The translations under genes and the position numbers were made by a program. The notes under the pieces were generated by a model. It searched no databases. It had not been told where the DNA came from and saw nothing but the letters and a program-made list of their open reading frames with translations. Shown here piece after piece: positions 42,284 through 51,036 of a stretch of 64,000 nucleotides of DNA. Each line of letters opens with the position of its first letter. The stretch's first letter is position 1. The stretch is taken from NCBI GenBank assembly GCA_965227335.1, contig CBDDFV010000012.1, forward strand, positions 310,001 through 374,000, given 5' to 3'. The DNA comes from CBDDFV01 sp965227335 (GTDB taxonomy: Bacteria > Planctomycetota > Phycisphaerae > Phycisphaerales > SM1A02).

Positions 42284-42721
42284 ATGTGTGACTTGGACCT
42301 GTTCTTCAACGAATCAATGAGCGAGGCAGCGGCAGGGCTGTCCAATTTCCTTGCAAAGAATGGATTGTCGTCAAGTTGCTTTCCGTCGGACTTGCTTTCG
42401 ACGCGGAGCGACCGAGGCAAGGCGGCAGATGCAACACTCGTGTTGTTTGGGGGCCGTGCCGATGAGGCGGTGAGATCCGCTGAGAATTGGCAGCTTCCGG
42501 CCCGCAGCTTGTTGATTGTGGTTTCCAACGATCACTCGATAAACGTCGATCTCGTGCCTGGCCGTACCGTGAACACTTTTCAGGTCCCAGTGTGGAGCGA
42601 ACAGTGGGCGACTGTCGCTGGGCATGTGGCCGTCGAGTTTGTATCTGGGTCAGATGGATGTGGGGATGCCGACGGGGTTCCTTGGTCGCGGCCGGCGACT
42701 GATCTGGAGGAGATGACATAG
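42284..42721 (+). CDS. Unknown protein with Rossmann/TIR-like pattern
   Basis: 145 residues after GAGGAG, 46 bases from the methylase. Alternating strands and helices (CDLDLFFNESMSEAAAGLSN, ADATLVLFGGRADEAVRSAE, SLLIVVSNDHSINVDLVPGR) suggest an alpha/beta fold such as TIR, SLOG or a STALD-like domain, but the catalytic Glu pattern of active TIRs is not clear. It completes a three-gene unit with the ParB-like and Dam genes. Confidence 0.6.
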   Translation: MCDLDLFFNESMSEAAAGLSNFLAKNGLSSSCFPSDLLSTRSDRGKAADATLVLFGGRADEAVRSAENWQLPARSLLIVVSNDHSINVDLVPGRTVNTFQVPVWSEQWATVAGHVAVEFVSGSDGCGDADGVPWSRPATDLEEMT

Positions 42722-43037
42722 TCTTCGTGTTACCCGATAGATGACGTGCTCAGCAGCGAGAACCAGCACTCGACGAGAACAACGTGTTCCGTGGGGACCG
42801 AGTCATCGATCACGCGGGGGAACTTGATAAACTCCTCCGTTCGGCGAAGCCGATAGCAGCGGCGTGTTTGCCTTCTGCTGCTCCGGCCTGAGCTGGCCGT
42901 CGTTCTTCAAGTATGCGTGAGCCCCGTGCGCTTCAGGTTCGATCCGCGCGGGGATCGCGACGATGGTGGAGGACGAGTGTCGAAAGAGAAACCGAGCCGC
43001 CCCCGGACTGAATCCGGAGGTCGGCTCGTAGGCTATA

Positions 43038-43081
43038 GAATCAGTCAGTTCTGCTCTCAAGAATCAGTCAGTTCTGCTCTC
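43038..43081. repeat. Tandem direct repeat, 23-base unit
   Basis: GAATCAGTCAGTTCTGCTCTC occurs at 43038-43058 and again at 43061-43081, separated by AA, with no mismatch. It is either a recent duplication or a paired binding site. Confidence 0.85.
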
Positions 43082-43682
43082 GTAGATACAGAAGATCTTG
43101 ACCCACTTGAGAATGTTCACCTTGAGGAGTAAACGTCTCATCGAACTGGCCTTTCGCAGGGTTCGCCGACCTACGCGGATCGGTTACGTCCCACCGCCAC
43201 ACGGCGGCGGGCGGACCTGGAAGGCCTCCAGCCTTTGCAGCGCCTACGCCGAACCGTTTGGCGGCGGCCGCCAAGAAACGCACCAGTGCGATTCTGCCTA
43301 TACAGCCAACCGCTGGACCTGCTTCTTCATGTGAACTCTCGACGATCACGATCGCGTGAATACCCATCAACTCCACGGTGTCCCCGGGGAAGTCCTCAGA
43401 TGTGGCGAAGGGGTGCATCGGGGACCTATACGGTTTCCACCCGAGTTCGTTTCACCCAGTCACCGCAATCCTGATCCAAGAACGGTGATCGCGAGTAGGT
43501 AGACACGGGAAGGTCGTTAGAGTCGACCAAAAGGCGGCTTCTGGACTTTTGGACCAGGACGCGGCCTTGGGTCGCGCGGGTGCGATCGCCCCTGAGTCGC
43601 AGTTGGCAGAAACCGCGCTGCCATCTATACGGGATCGGGCTCCTCTCGTCGCCAAGGACCCAGACATCGTCGGTCCAGCCGC

Positions 43683-43711
43683 TTGACTATTCTCATTGAG
43701 CACATTAGCAT
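43683..43711 (+). promoter_or_regulatory. Promoter of the XRE-ImmA operon, likely leaderless
   Basis: TTGACT (43683-43688), 17 bases, TAGCAT (43706-43711). Transcription would start close to the ATG at 43720. Confidence 0.5.
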
Positions 43712-43719
43712 AGATGCGA

Positions 43720-44094
43720 ATGGCCACTCGCTCTCCTATCCCGATCGGCGATCGCCTCCGCCGCCGCCGCACCGAGGTCCTTGGCCGGACGCTCCGCAGC
43801 GTGGCTGAGGAGTTGGGTGTGTCTCCGCCCTACATCGTCGATATTGAGAAGGGGAACCGCCGCCCCTCAGAGGAGTTGATGACGCGGATGGCCAGGGTCT
43901 ACGACCTGCCCGAAGCCGAGCTCAGGGCGGGCTTCAGCCGGCCGGAAGCCATCGTTGAAGAGATCGCCTCTCAAGACACCACGACCGTTGAAAAGGTGCC
44001 TGAGTTCCTGCGGACCGCCCGAGATCTGTCACCTGAGCAGTGGGACCGGCTGATCGCCCAGGCCCGCCGGATGAAGAAGACCAAGAAGAAGTAG
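43720..44094 (+). CDS. XRE-family regulator paired with ImmA-like protease
   Basis: 124 residues from ATG 43720 (an ATG at 43714 would precede the expected transcript start). HTH: IGDRLRRRRTEVLGRTLRSV, ELGVSPPYIVDIEKGNRRPS. The middle DTTTVEKVPEFLRTARDLSP is the typical linker before a short C-terminal helix rich in Lys. Three bases separate it from the ImmA-like gene. In ICEBs1 this pair forms the ImmR-ImmA switch that controls excision; the same logic is inferred here. Confidence 0.85.
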   Translation: MATRSPIPIGDRLRRRRTEVLGRTLRSVAEELGVSPPYIVDIEKGNRRPSEELMTRMARVYDLPEAELRAGFSRPEAIVEEIASQDTTTVEKVPEFLRTARDLSPEQWDRLIAQARRMKKTKKK

Positions 44095-44097
44095 CCG

Positions 44098-44802
44098 ATG
44101 CCTCCGCCCCGCATCCGATCGCTGTGCCAGCTTCGGCCCCAGAAGGGGACAGCGGTCATCGAGCAGGCAGCCTGGGATCTGATGAATCGGTGCCGGCGAG
44201 AGCTGGGGGTCAACGAGATCCCGCTGCCCGTGCCGGTGGACCTGTGGGTCGAGCACCCCGTGGGCCTGACACTGGACATCACGGACCTGTCGACGTTCGG
44301 TGACGAGGTCCTGGGCGTCGCGTACGTGGCCGAGCGCGAAGTCGCGGTGAGTCAGACCCTGCTCTCGAACCCCGGTCGCTTCCGGTTCACGATCGCGCAT
44401 GAGATCGGGCACCTGACGCTCCACACCGGCATTGAGCAGCTGTTCCGCGAGACACCCGACACCGTGCTCGGCGCACGAACAAAGACCATCGAGCGCGAGG
44501 CCGACGCATTCGCGGCGGCGTTGCTGATGCCGCGACATCTCCTCGAGCGTGAGATCAGGGTCGTTGCCCGAAGCAGGGGTGAACGGACGCCGCACCAACT
44601 CGGTGACGCGGATTGCGCCGATGTGTGGCGAGATGGCATCCTGCCCAGGCTATGCGAACAGTTCGAGGTGTCCTGGATGGCGGCGGTGGTGCGATGCGGC
44701 AGCGTGCGGTGGACCACCGGTGCGCCGCTGATGCACCGGGACGTGAAGGAAGCGTTGATGCGGCGGCGGGATCGCGGGCCCGTGACGGATCGGCTCTTCT
44801 GA
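44098..44802 (+). CDS. ImmA/IrrE-family metalloprotease
   Basis: 234 residues. HEIGH at 101-105 (FRFTIAHEIGHLTLH), then EREADAFAAALLMPRHLLER, the conserved downstream helix of this family. Known members cleave their XRE partner repressor when an inducing signal arrives. The order XRE-protease-Xis-Int matches that of integrative elements, so it is likely the induction module of the second element. The C-terminal 60 residues are variable. Confidence 0.9.
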   Translation: MPPPRIRSLCQLRPQKGTAVIEQAAWDLMNRCRRELGVNEIPLPVPVDLWVEHPVGLTLDITDLSTFGDEVLGVAYVAEREVAVSQTLLSNPGRFRFTIAHEIGHLTLHTGIEQLFRETPDTVLGARTKTIEREADAFAAALLMPRHLLEREIRVVARSRGERTPHQLGDADCADVWRDGILPRLCEQFEVSWMAAVVRCGSVRWTTGAPLMHRDVKEALMRRRDRGPVTDRLF

Positions 44803-44862
44803 CGAGCCTTCTCTATTTGAGATCGACGTTCACAGACATGCTAATTGGTAAAGGAGGCGGGA

Positions 44863-45111
44863 GTGCTGAAGGACTCTGACGACAAACAACCGGTCCACGC
44901 CTCGATCAATGACCGGAACCAGACGCGCATCGACCGCCTGCTGCTGACGGCCCGGGAGGCCGCTCGCATTCTGTCCATCAGCGAACGGACGCTGTTCACC
45001 TGGACGAAGCGCGGCGAGATCCAGTGCGTCAGGATCGGGCGGGCCGTTCGCTACGACCCCACTGATCTCAAACGGTGGATTCAGAAACGCAAGAGCGCCG
45101 CGGACGCCTGA
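44863..45111 (+). CDS. Excisionase-like helix-turn-helix protein
   Basis: 82 residues from a GTG five bases after AAAGGAGG. LLLTAREAARILSISERTLF, then IQCVRIGRAVRYDPTDLKRW is the helix_turn_helix_17 fold. It ends five bases before the integrase gene, the standard xis-int pair. Confidence 0.82.
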   Translation: MLKDSDDKQPVHASINDRNQTRIDRLLLTAREAARILSISERTLFTWTKRGEIQCVRIGRAVRYDPTDLKRWIQKRKSAADA

Positions 45112-45116
45112 CACCA

Positions 45117-46238
45117 GTGGCCAGCATCACCAACCAACCTGAGGGACGGCGGACGATCCAGTTCGTTGACCCACGAGACGGTCGGCGACGGAGCATCCGT
45201 ATGGGCAAGGTCACGCGACGGACGGCCGAGATCGTCTGCAGGCGTGTCGAGTACCTCGTATCCGCGATGATCACGGGTAATCCCCTCGATGACGATACGG
45301 CCCGTTGGGTGGCGTCTATCGATGATGTGCTCGCCGGGCGGCTTGCGGCTGTCGGCCTGCTGGCCCCGCGGGCCTCAACGCATCTCAAAGGGTTCCTGGA
45401 CGCCTATGTCAAAGGTCGGATAGACGTGAAGCCGACGACCAAGCAGGTCTATGGCCATACACGTCGGAATCTGGTCGAGTATTTCGGACCGACCAAGCCG
45501 CTCCGGTCGATCACGCCCGGAGACGCTGACGACTGGCGCCGCTGGCTCAGTAGCCAAGGCCTCTCCGAGAACACGGTGCGGCGTCGGACCGGGATCGCCA
45601 AGCAGTTCTTTCGGGCTGCATCGCGCAAGGATCTGATCCGTCACAACCCGTTCGAGGGGCTCGCCAGCGCGGTGCGGTCGAACCCGGCGCGGGTTCACTT
45701 CGTTACCCGCGAGGTGGCGGATACGGTGCTGGACGCGTGCCCCGACACAACCTGGCGGGTCATCTTCGCCTTGAGCCGCTTCGGGGGTCTTCGATGTCCG
45801 TCAGAGCACCTGCTCCTCCGATGGACGGACATCGACTGGGAGGGCGGCCGGATCCGTGTGACGAGTCCCAAGACGGAACGCCACGTCGACGGACAGTCAC
45901 GCGAGATCCCGCTGTTCGCAGAGCTCCGGCCGATACTGGAGCGAGGCCGAGACGAGGCAACGTCCAACGAGACCCACGTCATCACCCGGTACCGAAGCAG
46001 TGCGGCAAACCTGCGGACAATGCTGGTGAAGATCCTCCGCCGAGCGGGAATCGAGCCGTGGCCGAAGCTCTTCCAGAACCTGCGGGCGTCACGCCAGACC
46101 GAACTGGCAGAGGACTACCCGCTGCATGTCGCCTGCGCGTGGATCGGCAACACGCAGGCGGTCGCCCAGAAGCACTACCTGCAGGTGACAGACGAGCATT
46201 TCGCGAAGGCCGCAGACCGCGTTGTGCGGCAGCGATGA
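45117..46238 (+). CDS. Tyrosine recombinase / integrase (second element)
   Basis: 373 residues from GTG 45117. Core-binding domain about 95-190 (VYGHTRRNLVEYFGPTKPLR). Catalytic blocks: GGLRCPSEHLLLRW (box I Arg), FQNLRASRQTELA (box II; first His replaced by the Gln-Asn usual in planctomycete integrases), WIGNTQAVAQKHYLQVTDEH with the Tyr nucleophile. It ends 253 bases before the 3' end of an intact tRNA-Ile, pointing at it, which is the canonical attL order. The matching attR copy of the tRNA end was not found in the window. Confidence 0.92.
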   Translation: MASITNQPEGRRTIQFVDPRDGRRRSIRMGKVTRRTAEIVCRRVEYLVSAMITGNPLDDDTARWVASIDDVLAGRLAAVGLLAPRASTHLKGFLDAYVKGRIDVKPTTKQVYGHTRRNLVEYFGPTKPLRSITPGDADDWRRWLSSQGLSENTVRRRTGIAKQFFRAASRKDLIRHNPFEGLASAVRSNPARVHFVTREVADTVLDACPDTTWRVIFALSRFGGLRCPSEHLLLRWTDIDWEGGRIRVTSPKTERHVDGQSREIPLFAELRPILERGRDEATSNETHVITRYRSSAANLRTMLVKILRRAGIEPWPKLFQNLRASRQTELAEDYPLHVACAWIGNTQAVAQKHYLQVTDEHFAKAADRVVRQR

Positions 46239-46344
46239 CGGCCGACTTCGGCGCGTACGCGGACGAAATGGACCACTGCTTCGGAACCCTGGCACGCCCA
46301 CAACCTGGGAGCGCCGCGGCGGTTACCGTTCTGCAGCTGCCCCA

Positions 46345-46368
46345 AAAAAGCGGTGCAAAAAGCGGTGC
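46345..46368. repeat. Two tandem 12-base repeats near att
   Basis: AAAAAGCGGTGC occurs at 46345-46356 and 46357-46368 with no mismatch, between int and tRNA-Ile. They fit integrase arm-type sites, 130 bases from the tRNA end. Confidence 0.7.
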
Positions 46369-46426
46369 AGTACCTGCCGGAATGGCCTCGCAAGCTGTCG
46401 CAACAGGTTTCGGCCAGGAAACACAA

Positions 46427-46447
46427 AACCCGCTCTTGCAGCGGGTT
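46427..46447 (-). terminator. Terminator downstream of tRNA-Ile
   Basis: On the minus strand AACCCGCT-GCAAG-AGCGGGTT is followed by TTGTGTTT, 45 bases past the tRNA 3' end. Because the tRNA end is the likely att core, this terminator would be supplied by the element. Confidence 0.65.
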
Positions 46448-46491
46448 GCGTGATCTTGCGATCTGGTGCGGGTTGGCGAAAAACGCCGTAA

Positions 46492-46565
46492 TGGGCCCAA
46501 GTGGACTCGAACCACCGACCTCACCCTTATCAGGGGTGCGCTCTAGCCAGCTGAGCTATGAGCCC
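46492..46565 (-). tRNA. tRNA-Ile (anticodon GAT)
   Basis: The minus strand folds fully: acceptor GGGCTCA/TGGGCCC (one G-T), D arm GCTC...GAGC, anticodon arm ACCCC-TGATAAG-GGGTG with GAT, variable loop AGGTC, T arm GGTGG-TTCGAGT-CCACT, discriminator A. CCA is not encoded. It is intact and probably functional, and is the attachment site of the second element. Confidence 0.95.
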
Positions 46566-46682
46566 GTTGCCGACGCCTTCCATCCCCGAGAGGACCTCCG
46601 GCGCGGGAGGGAAGTATACCACGCTCCCTGCACCGGTCCACCCCCGCTCGCGGCCGCGCCAGGCGGATCCGGGCCGCCCCGC

Positions 46683-47900
46683 TCAATCGCCCAGACGGGC
46701 CGCGACCTCGCCCGCGATCCAGCGGCCGAGCGCCAGCGACGCCGTCGCGGCCGGGGACGGGGCGCTGATGACATGGACCTGCCGGTCCGCCGCGACAATC
46801 TGAAAATCATCCACCATTCGCCCGTCCCGCCCGATCGCCATCGCCCGCACCCCCGCCCGCCCCGGGACCACATCACACCGCTTCACCGTCGGGACCATCC
46901 GACGCATCGCCCGCCACATCTGCTCGCGCGAAAGGGATCGCACCATCTCGGTCACGCCCGTCCGCCAGTGGTGCGCGGCGAACCGGCGGAACCCGCGATC
47001 GCCCAGCGTCGTGCGCACGTCGCGCCAGTCGATGTCGTCGCGCCGATAGCCCGTCCGCGAGAGCGCGAGCACCGCGTTCGGCCCGACCTCCACGCGATCG
47101 TCGATCATCCGCGTGAAGTGGACGCCGAGGAACGGATAGCGCGGGTCGGGGGTGGGGTAGATCAGATTGCGTACGAGCGGGCGCGCCGCGGGCTGAAGCT
47201 CCATGTACTCGCCGCGAAACGGGACGATGACCGCGCCCGGGTCGAGCCCGCCCGCGATCGCCAGCCGGTCCGCCTGGAGTCCGGCGCACGCGACGACGAA
47301 GGACGTCCGGATCTCGCCGCGCGTCGTTTCGACCGTGACCTCGCGGGCCCGCGGGTGCAGGGCGCGGACGGCGGCCCCGGTGGTGACCGTGACGCGTCCG
47401 GTCTCCGCCAGCGCGTCCGCCATCGCGCGCGCGACCGCCGCGAAGTCAACGACGCCGGTCTGCGGGACGTGGATCGCGGCGACGGCGTCGACGTTCGGTT
47501 CATGCCCGCGGATGGCGTCGGCGTCGTCGAGCCACGTGAGGCCGTCGAGACCGTTGGCGCACCCGCGGTCGAGGATGTCGCGGAGTCGCGCGGCGTCGTC
47601 CTGATCGCTGGCGACGACGAGTTTTCCGCAGTTGCGAACCGGGACGCCGCGCTCCGCGCAGAACCGGTACATGGCTTCTCGTCCCTCGTTGCAGAGGGTC
47701 GCCTTGCGTGAGCCGGGCGGGTAGTAGAGACCGGCGTGGATGACGCCGGAATTGTGTCCGCTCTGGTGGGCGGCGACATGGGGCTCCGCCTCGACGACGG
47801 CGATCCGGGCTCGGGGCCGGCGGCGGGTGAGATCGAGGGCGGTCCCGAGTCCGACGACGCCCGCGCCGATGACGACGATGTCGGGACGATCCGGCGTCAT
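46683..47900 (-). CDS. lhgO: L-2-hydroxyglutarate oxidase-like FAD enzyme
   Basis: 405 residues. FAD-binding VVIGAGVVGLGTALDL at 10-25, then HQSGHNSGVIHAGLYYPPGS, the signature of LhgO-type DAO-family oxidases, and GKLVVA. The C-terminal part has PTPDPRYPFLGVHFTRMIDD and a closing AIGRDGRMVDDFQI. LhgO oxidises L-2-hydroxyglutarate to 2-oxoglutarate and passes electrons to the membrane. It is the first clear backbone gene after the tRNA. Confidence 0.9.
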   Translation of the reverse strand: MTPDRPDIVVIGAGVVGLGTALDLTRRRPRARIAVVEAEPHVAAHQSGHNSGVIHAGLYYPPGSRKATLCNEGREAMYRFCAERGVPVRNCGKLVVASDQDDAARLRDILDRGCANGLDGLTWLDDADAIRGHEPNVDAVAAIHVPQTGVVDFAAVARAMADALAETGRVTVTTGAAVRALHPRAREVTVETTRGEIRTSFVVACAGLQADRLAIAGGLDPGAVIVPFRGEYMELQPAARPLVRNLIYPTPDPRYPFLGVHFTRMIDDRVEVGPNAVLALSRTGYRRDDIDWRDVRTTLGDRGFRRFAAHHWRTGVTEMVRSLSREQMWRAMRRMVPTVKRCDVVPGRAGVRAMAIGRDGRMVDDFQIVAADRQVHVISAPSPAATASLALGRWIAGEVAARLGD

Positions 47901-47962
47901 CGTCGGTTGATCCCCGTCTGAAACATCAGCATCGCACGCGCGAACCGGGTACCTTGGACGGG

Positions 47963-49252
47963 ATGGACCGCCCCGATCCGAGCCTCCGGCTGCTCATGAT
48001 CTCGACGCTGAATCTCTCGAAGCAGAACGGCGGCTCGGTGCATTTCACCTCGATTGCGAAGGGGTTTCGGCGGCGGGGGTTCGCGGTGGACGCCATCCTA
48101 CCGACGACGGGCGACGACGCGGCTGACGCGACGATCGCCGCGCGATTCGACCACGTCACATGGTCGAGCACGTGGTTGAGTCGGCTGGTGCGGTTCAGTC
48201 GGACGTCGATCAACAGTCTGACGCAGGTGCGCGCCGCGCGACGGGCGGACCCGGCGCAGTACGACTGGGTGTACCTGCGGGCGACGCCGTTGTCATTGTT
48301 CGTGTTGCTGGCGTTGCGTCGGCGGGGGTTCGAGCGGATCTTCGTCGAGCACAACGGCTGGTTCGCGGATGAACTCGTGATGATGGGCGTGCCTCGCGTG
48401 TTCAAGGGTCTTCTCGCGCGGCTGCAGACGTCGGAGGCGCGTCGGGCGACGCGACTGCGGGTCGTGGCGCCGGGAATCCTCGACAAGTTGCGTACGCACA
48501 CCCGCGATGTCGACGACCTCGACGCCCGCACGGTGGTGATCGGCAACGGGGCGGATCTCGACCATTACCGCCCCATCGATCGCGCCGCGGCGCTGACGGA
48601 GCTGGGACTCGATCCCGAGCGGTTCTATCTCGGCTTCATCGGAGACCTTGACCCGTGGCAGGGCGTGGACAACGCGATCGACGCGATGCCGGCGATCCGG
48701 GCGCGTCATCCGAACGCAGAGATCCTGGTGGTCGGGGCGGGTCGGCGGCTGGGGGATCTCAAGCAGTCGTACGGCGACCGTCCGTACGTGCACTTCTTCG
48801 GGTCGACGCCGTACGCGAAGACGAACACGGTGATCAACGCGTTCGACATCGCGCTGCTCCCGAAGCGGGGGCTGGCGACGGTGGGGTATTCGCCGATCAA
48901 GCTCTTCACCTACGCGGCGGCGGGTCGGGCGATTCTCGCGTCGCGGATTCGCGGCATCGATCGGTTCGACGAGACGCGCGGCGACGAGGCGGGCTTCGTT
49001 GCGCTGCACGAGCCGGCGGACGCGGCGGACCTGGCCCGGGCCGCGTGCACGCTGATCGATGATGACGAGCGTCGCACGCGGAATGCGGAGAAGGCGCGGA
49101 CCTACGCGGAGGCGCACTTCTCGTGGCAGCTCGCGGCGGACCGGATCGCGGCGGCGATGGGGGCCGCGCCCGGCGACGGGGCGGGCGAGGGCACAAATGC
49201 AGCGCGCGATCCGGATTCCGTCCGGTCATCGGCGGGCGTCGGGGTGTCGTAG
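47963..49252 (+). CDS. Glycosyltransferase, GT4-like
   Basis: 429 residues from ATG 47963. N-terminal Rossmann half with NGGSVHFTSIAKGFRRRGFA; donor half with GFIGDLDPWQGVDNAIDAMP, ILVVGAGRRL, and the GT4 nucleotide-sugar motif region GLATVGYSPIKLFTYAAAGR, AILAS. The EX7E-type site is the partly matching GYSPIKLFTYAAAG. The last 30 residues are low complexity. It diverges from lhgO. Sugar and acceptor are unknown. Confidence 0.88.
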   Translation: MDRPDPSLRLLMISTLNLSKQNGGSVHFTSIAKGFRRRGFAVDAILPTTGDDAADATIAARFDHVTWSSTWLSRLVRFSRTSINSLTQVRAARRADPAQYDWVYLRATPLSLFVLLALRRRGFERIFVEHNGWFADELVMMGVPRVFKGLLARLQTSEARRATRLRVVAPGILDKLRTHTRDVDDLDARTVVIGNGADLDHYRPIDRAAALTELGLDPERFYLGFIGDLDPWQGVDNAIDAMPAIRARHPNAEILVVGAGRRLGDLKQSYGDRPYVHFFGSTPYAKTNTVINAFDIALLPKRGLATVGYSPIKLFTYAAAGRAILASRIRGIDRFDETRGDEAGFVALHEPADAADLARAACTLIDDDERRTRNAEKARTYAEAHFSWQLAADRIAAAMGAAPGDGAGEGTNAARDPDSVRSSAGVGVS

Positions 49253-49335
49253 GCGTCGATTCGGATCGTGATCGGGCCCGGACCAGGGCGTGACGTAGTT
49301 GAGCGAGCGGTCGGCGCGGGCTATTCTTTCTTCTG

Positions 49336-50145
49336 ATGACCATCACCAATTCACCATCGGCGCCTGGTGCGGAATCGACGCTTGCGGAGCGGTACGCCGC
49401 AGTGCGTCGTCGCATCCACGACGCCGCGCTCCGGAGCGGCCGGAGCGGCGACGACGTGCTGCTCGTCGCCGTCACCAAGTACGCCTCGATCGATCAGGTG
49501 CGCAAGCTCGTCGATCTCGGCGGCGTGGACCTCGGCGAGAACAAGGTGCAGGCGTTGCTGCAGCGTTCGGCGCAGATCGACGAGTTCCTGGAGCGTCGGC
49601 GTGAGTTGCCGGGGGCGCGGATTCCGGGCGAGGGGCCGACGTCGGTGCGCTGGCACATGATCGGCGGCGTGCAACGCAACAAGGTGAAGAAGCTTCTGCC
49701 GGCGGTGCGTCTGATCCACACCGTGGACTCGCTGCGGCTCGCGGAGGAGATCCAGACCCAGGCGATGAAGTTCGACGAACCGGTCGAGGCGCTGGTGCAG
49801 TTGAACCTGACGAACGAGACGCAGAAGCGGGGCGTGGCCCCGGCGGCGGCGCGGCATCTCGTCGAGCAGATCGACACGATGGTCAACATCCGGCCCCGCG
49901 GGCTGATGTGCATGGGCGTGCACGATGAGGATCCGTTCGCATCGCGCGAGATCTTCCAGCTCTGCAAGGAGATCTTCGACGACATCCGGCGGGTCGGCGT
50001 CGGGGGCGACCGGTTCAACATTCTCTCCATGGGCATGTCGAACGACTTCGAACTCGCGATCGAATGCGGATCCAACCTCGTGCGGGTCGGCTCCGCGATC
50101 TTCGGTCCGCGTGAACATGACGCCGACGACGGCGACGACGAGTAA
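49336..50145 (+). CDS. yggS: Pyridoxal-phosphate homeostasis protein YggS
   Basis: 269 residues. VAVTKYASIDQVRKLVDLGG holds the PLP Lys; DLGENKVQALLQR and WHMIGGVQRNKVKKLL are family motifs; RGLMCMGVH, SMGMSNDFELAIECGSNLVR and VGSAIFG close the barrel. YggS binds PLP without a known catalytic role and keeps amino-acid metabolism in balance. It lies 84 bases after the glycosyltransferase and six before an SDR gene. Confidence 0.95.
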   Translation: MTITNSPSAPGAESTLAERYAAVRRRIHDAALRSGRSGDDVLLVAVTKYASIDQVRKLVDLGGVDLGENKVQALLQRSAQIDEFLERRRELPGARIPGEGPTSVRWHMIGGVQRNKVKKLLPAVRLIHTVDSLRLAEEIQTQAMKFDEPVEALVQLNLTNETQKRGVAPAAARHLVEQIDTMVNIRPRGLMCMGVHDEDPFASREIFQLCKEIFDDIRRVGVGGDRFNILSMGMSNDFELAIECGSNLVRVGSAIFGPREHDADDGDDE

Positions 50146-50151
50146 CCTCGC

Positions 50152-50961
50152 TTGGGTCGACTTGACGGCCAGATCTGCCTGATCACCGGCGCCGCGCGAG
50201 GCATCGGGCTCGCGACCGCCCGCGCGTTCGTCGACGAAGGCGCAACCGTCGTCCTGACCGACATCCGCGAACCCCTCGGGCGCGAAGCGACCGGCACGCT
50301 CGGCGGGCCGGCGTCGTTCCGTCCGCTCGACGTGCGTGACGAGGACGCCTGGCGGACGGCCGTCGAGGACGTGCTCGACCGCTTCGGCCGGCTCGATGTG
50401 CTGGTGAACAACGCGGGAATCACGGGATTCGAGGACGACGCCGCGCCGCATGATCCGGAACACGCGTCGCTGGACGCCTGGCGGTCGGTGCACGCGACGA
50501 ATCTCGACGGCGTGTTCCTCGGCTGCAAGTACGCGATTCGCGCGATGCGACCGCAGCAACGAGGCTCGATCATCAACGTCGCATCGCGGTCGGGCGTGGT
50601 CGGGATTCCGCGGGCGGCGGCGTACGCGTCGAGCAAAGCGGCGGTGCGTCATCACACGAAGTCGGTCGCCTTGTACTGCGCGGCGGAGGGCCTGGCGATC
50701 CGCTGCAACGCCGTCCAGCCCGCCGCGATCCTCACCCCGATGTGGGACGCGCTCCTCGGGGAAGGCGCAGCGCGGGAGAAGAATCTGACCGCGTACGCGG
50801 CGAGCACGCCGCTGCAACGCTTCGGCGCGCCGGAGGAGGTCGCCGCCCTGATGGTGTACCTGGCGAGCGACGAATCGGCGTACGTGACGGGGGCGGAGTT
50901 CGACCTCGACGGGGGCCTGCGGGCGGGCCCGCTGGATACGCCCCGTCCGACGGACGCGTGA
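50152..50961 (+). CDS. Short-chain dehydrogenase/reductase
   Basis: 269 residues from TTG 50152. Cofactor loop [16 protein letters not shown], catalytic Ser in ASRSG, YASSK with Tyr and Lys, and the closing [17 protein letters not shown] are all present. The Asp after beta 2 (LTDIRE) suggests NAD preference. Substrate cannot be read. The TTG start follows yggS so closely that they are probably co-transcribed. Confidence 0.92.
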   Translation: MGRLDGQICLITGAARGIGLATARAFVDEGATVVLTDIREPLGREATGTLGGPASFRPLDVRDEDAWRTAVEDVLDRFGRLDVLVNNAGITGFEDDAAPHDPEHASLDAWRSVHATNLDGVFLGCKYAIRAMRPQQRGSIINVASRSGVVGIPRAAAYASSKAAVRHHTKSVALYCAAEGLAIRCNAVQPAAILTPMWDALLGEGAAREKNLTAYAASTPLQRFGAPEEVAALMVYLASDESAYVTGAEFDLDGGLRAGPLDTPRPTDA

Positions 50962-51036
50962 CGACGCGGGCGGGCGGAATCTGATCGAAGCGACCATCGT
51001 ACCCCGGCTCGCCTCCCGGCCGACGCGCGAACGCGG

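Larger units (their letters stand above)
42722..43713. other. 992-base region without a supported gene
   Basis: It contains a hairpin (about 42990-43029, CGAGCCG...CGGCTCG), the tandem 23-base repeat at 43038, and a minus frame 43068-43418 (116 codons, MHPFATSEDFPGDTVELMGI) that lacks a clear ribosome site and reads through the repeat; I leave it uncalled. Composition is uneven, so decayed genes are likely. The promoter at 43683 ends it. Confidence 0.45.

Noticed and set aside
42940..42965. GGTTCGATCC, a possible tRNA T arm
   Set aside because: No acceptor, anticodon or D arm can be folded around it.
43068..43418. 116-codon minus frame
   Set aside because: It runs through a perfect tandem DNA repeat and lacks a ribosome site; kept only as a remark in the gap entry.
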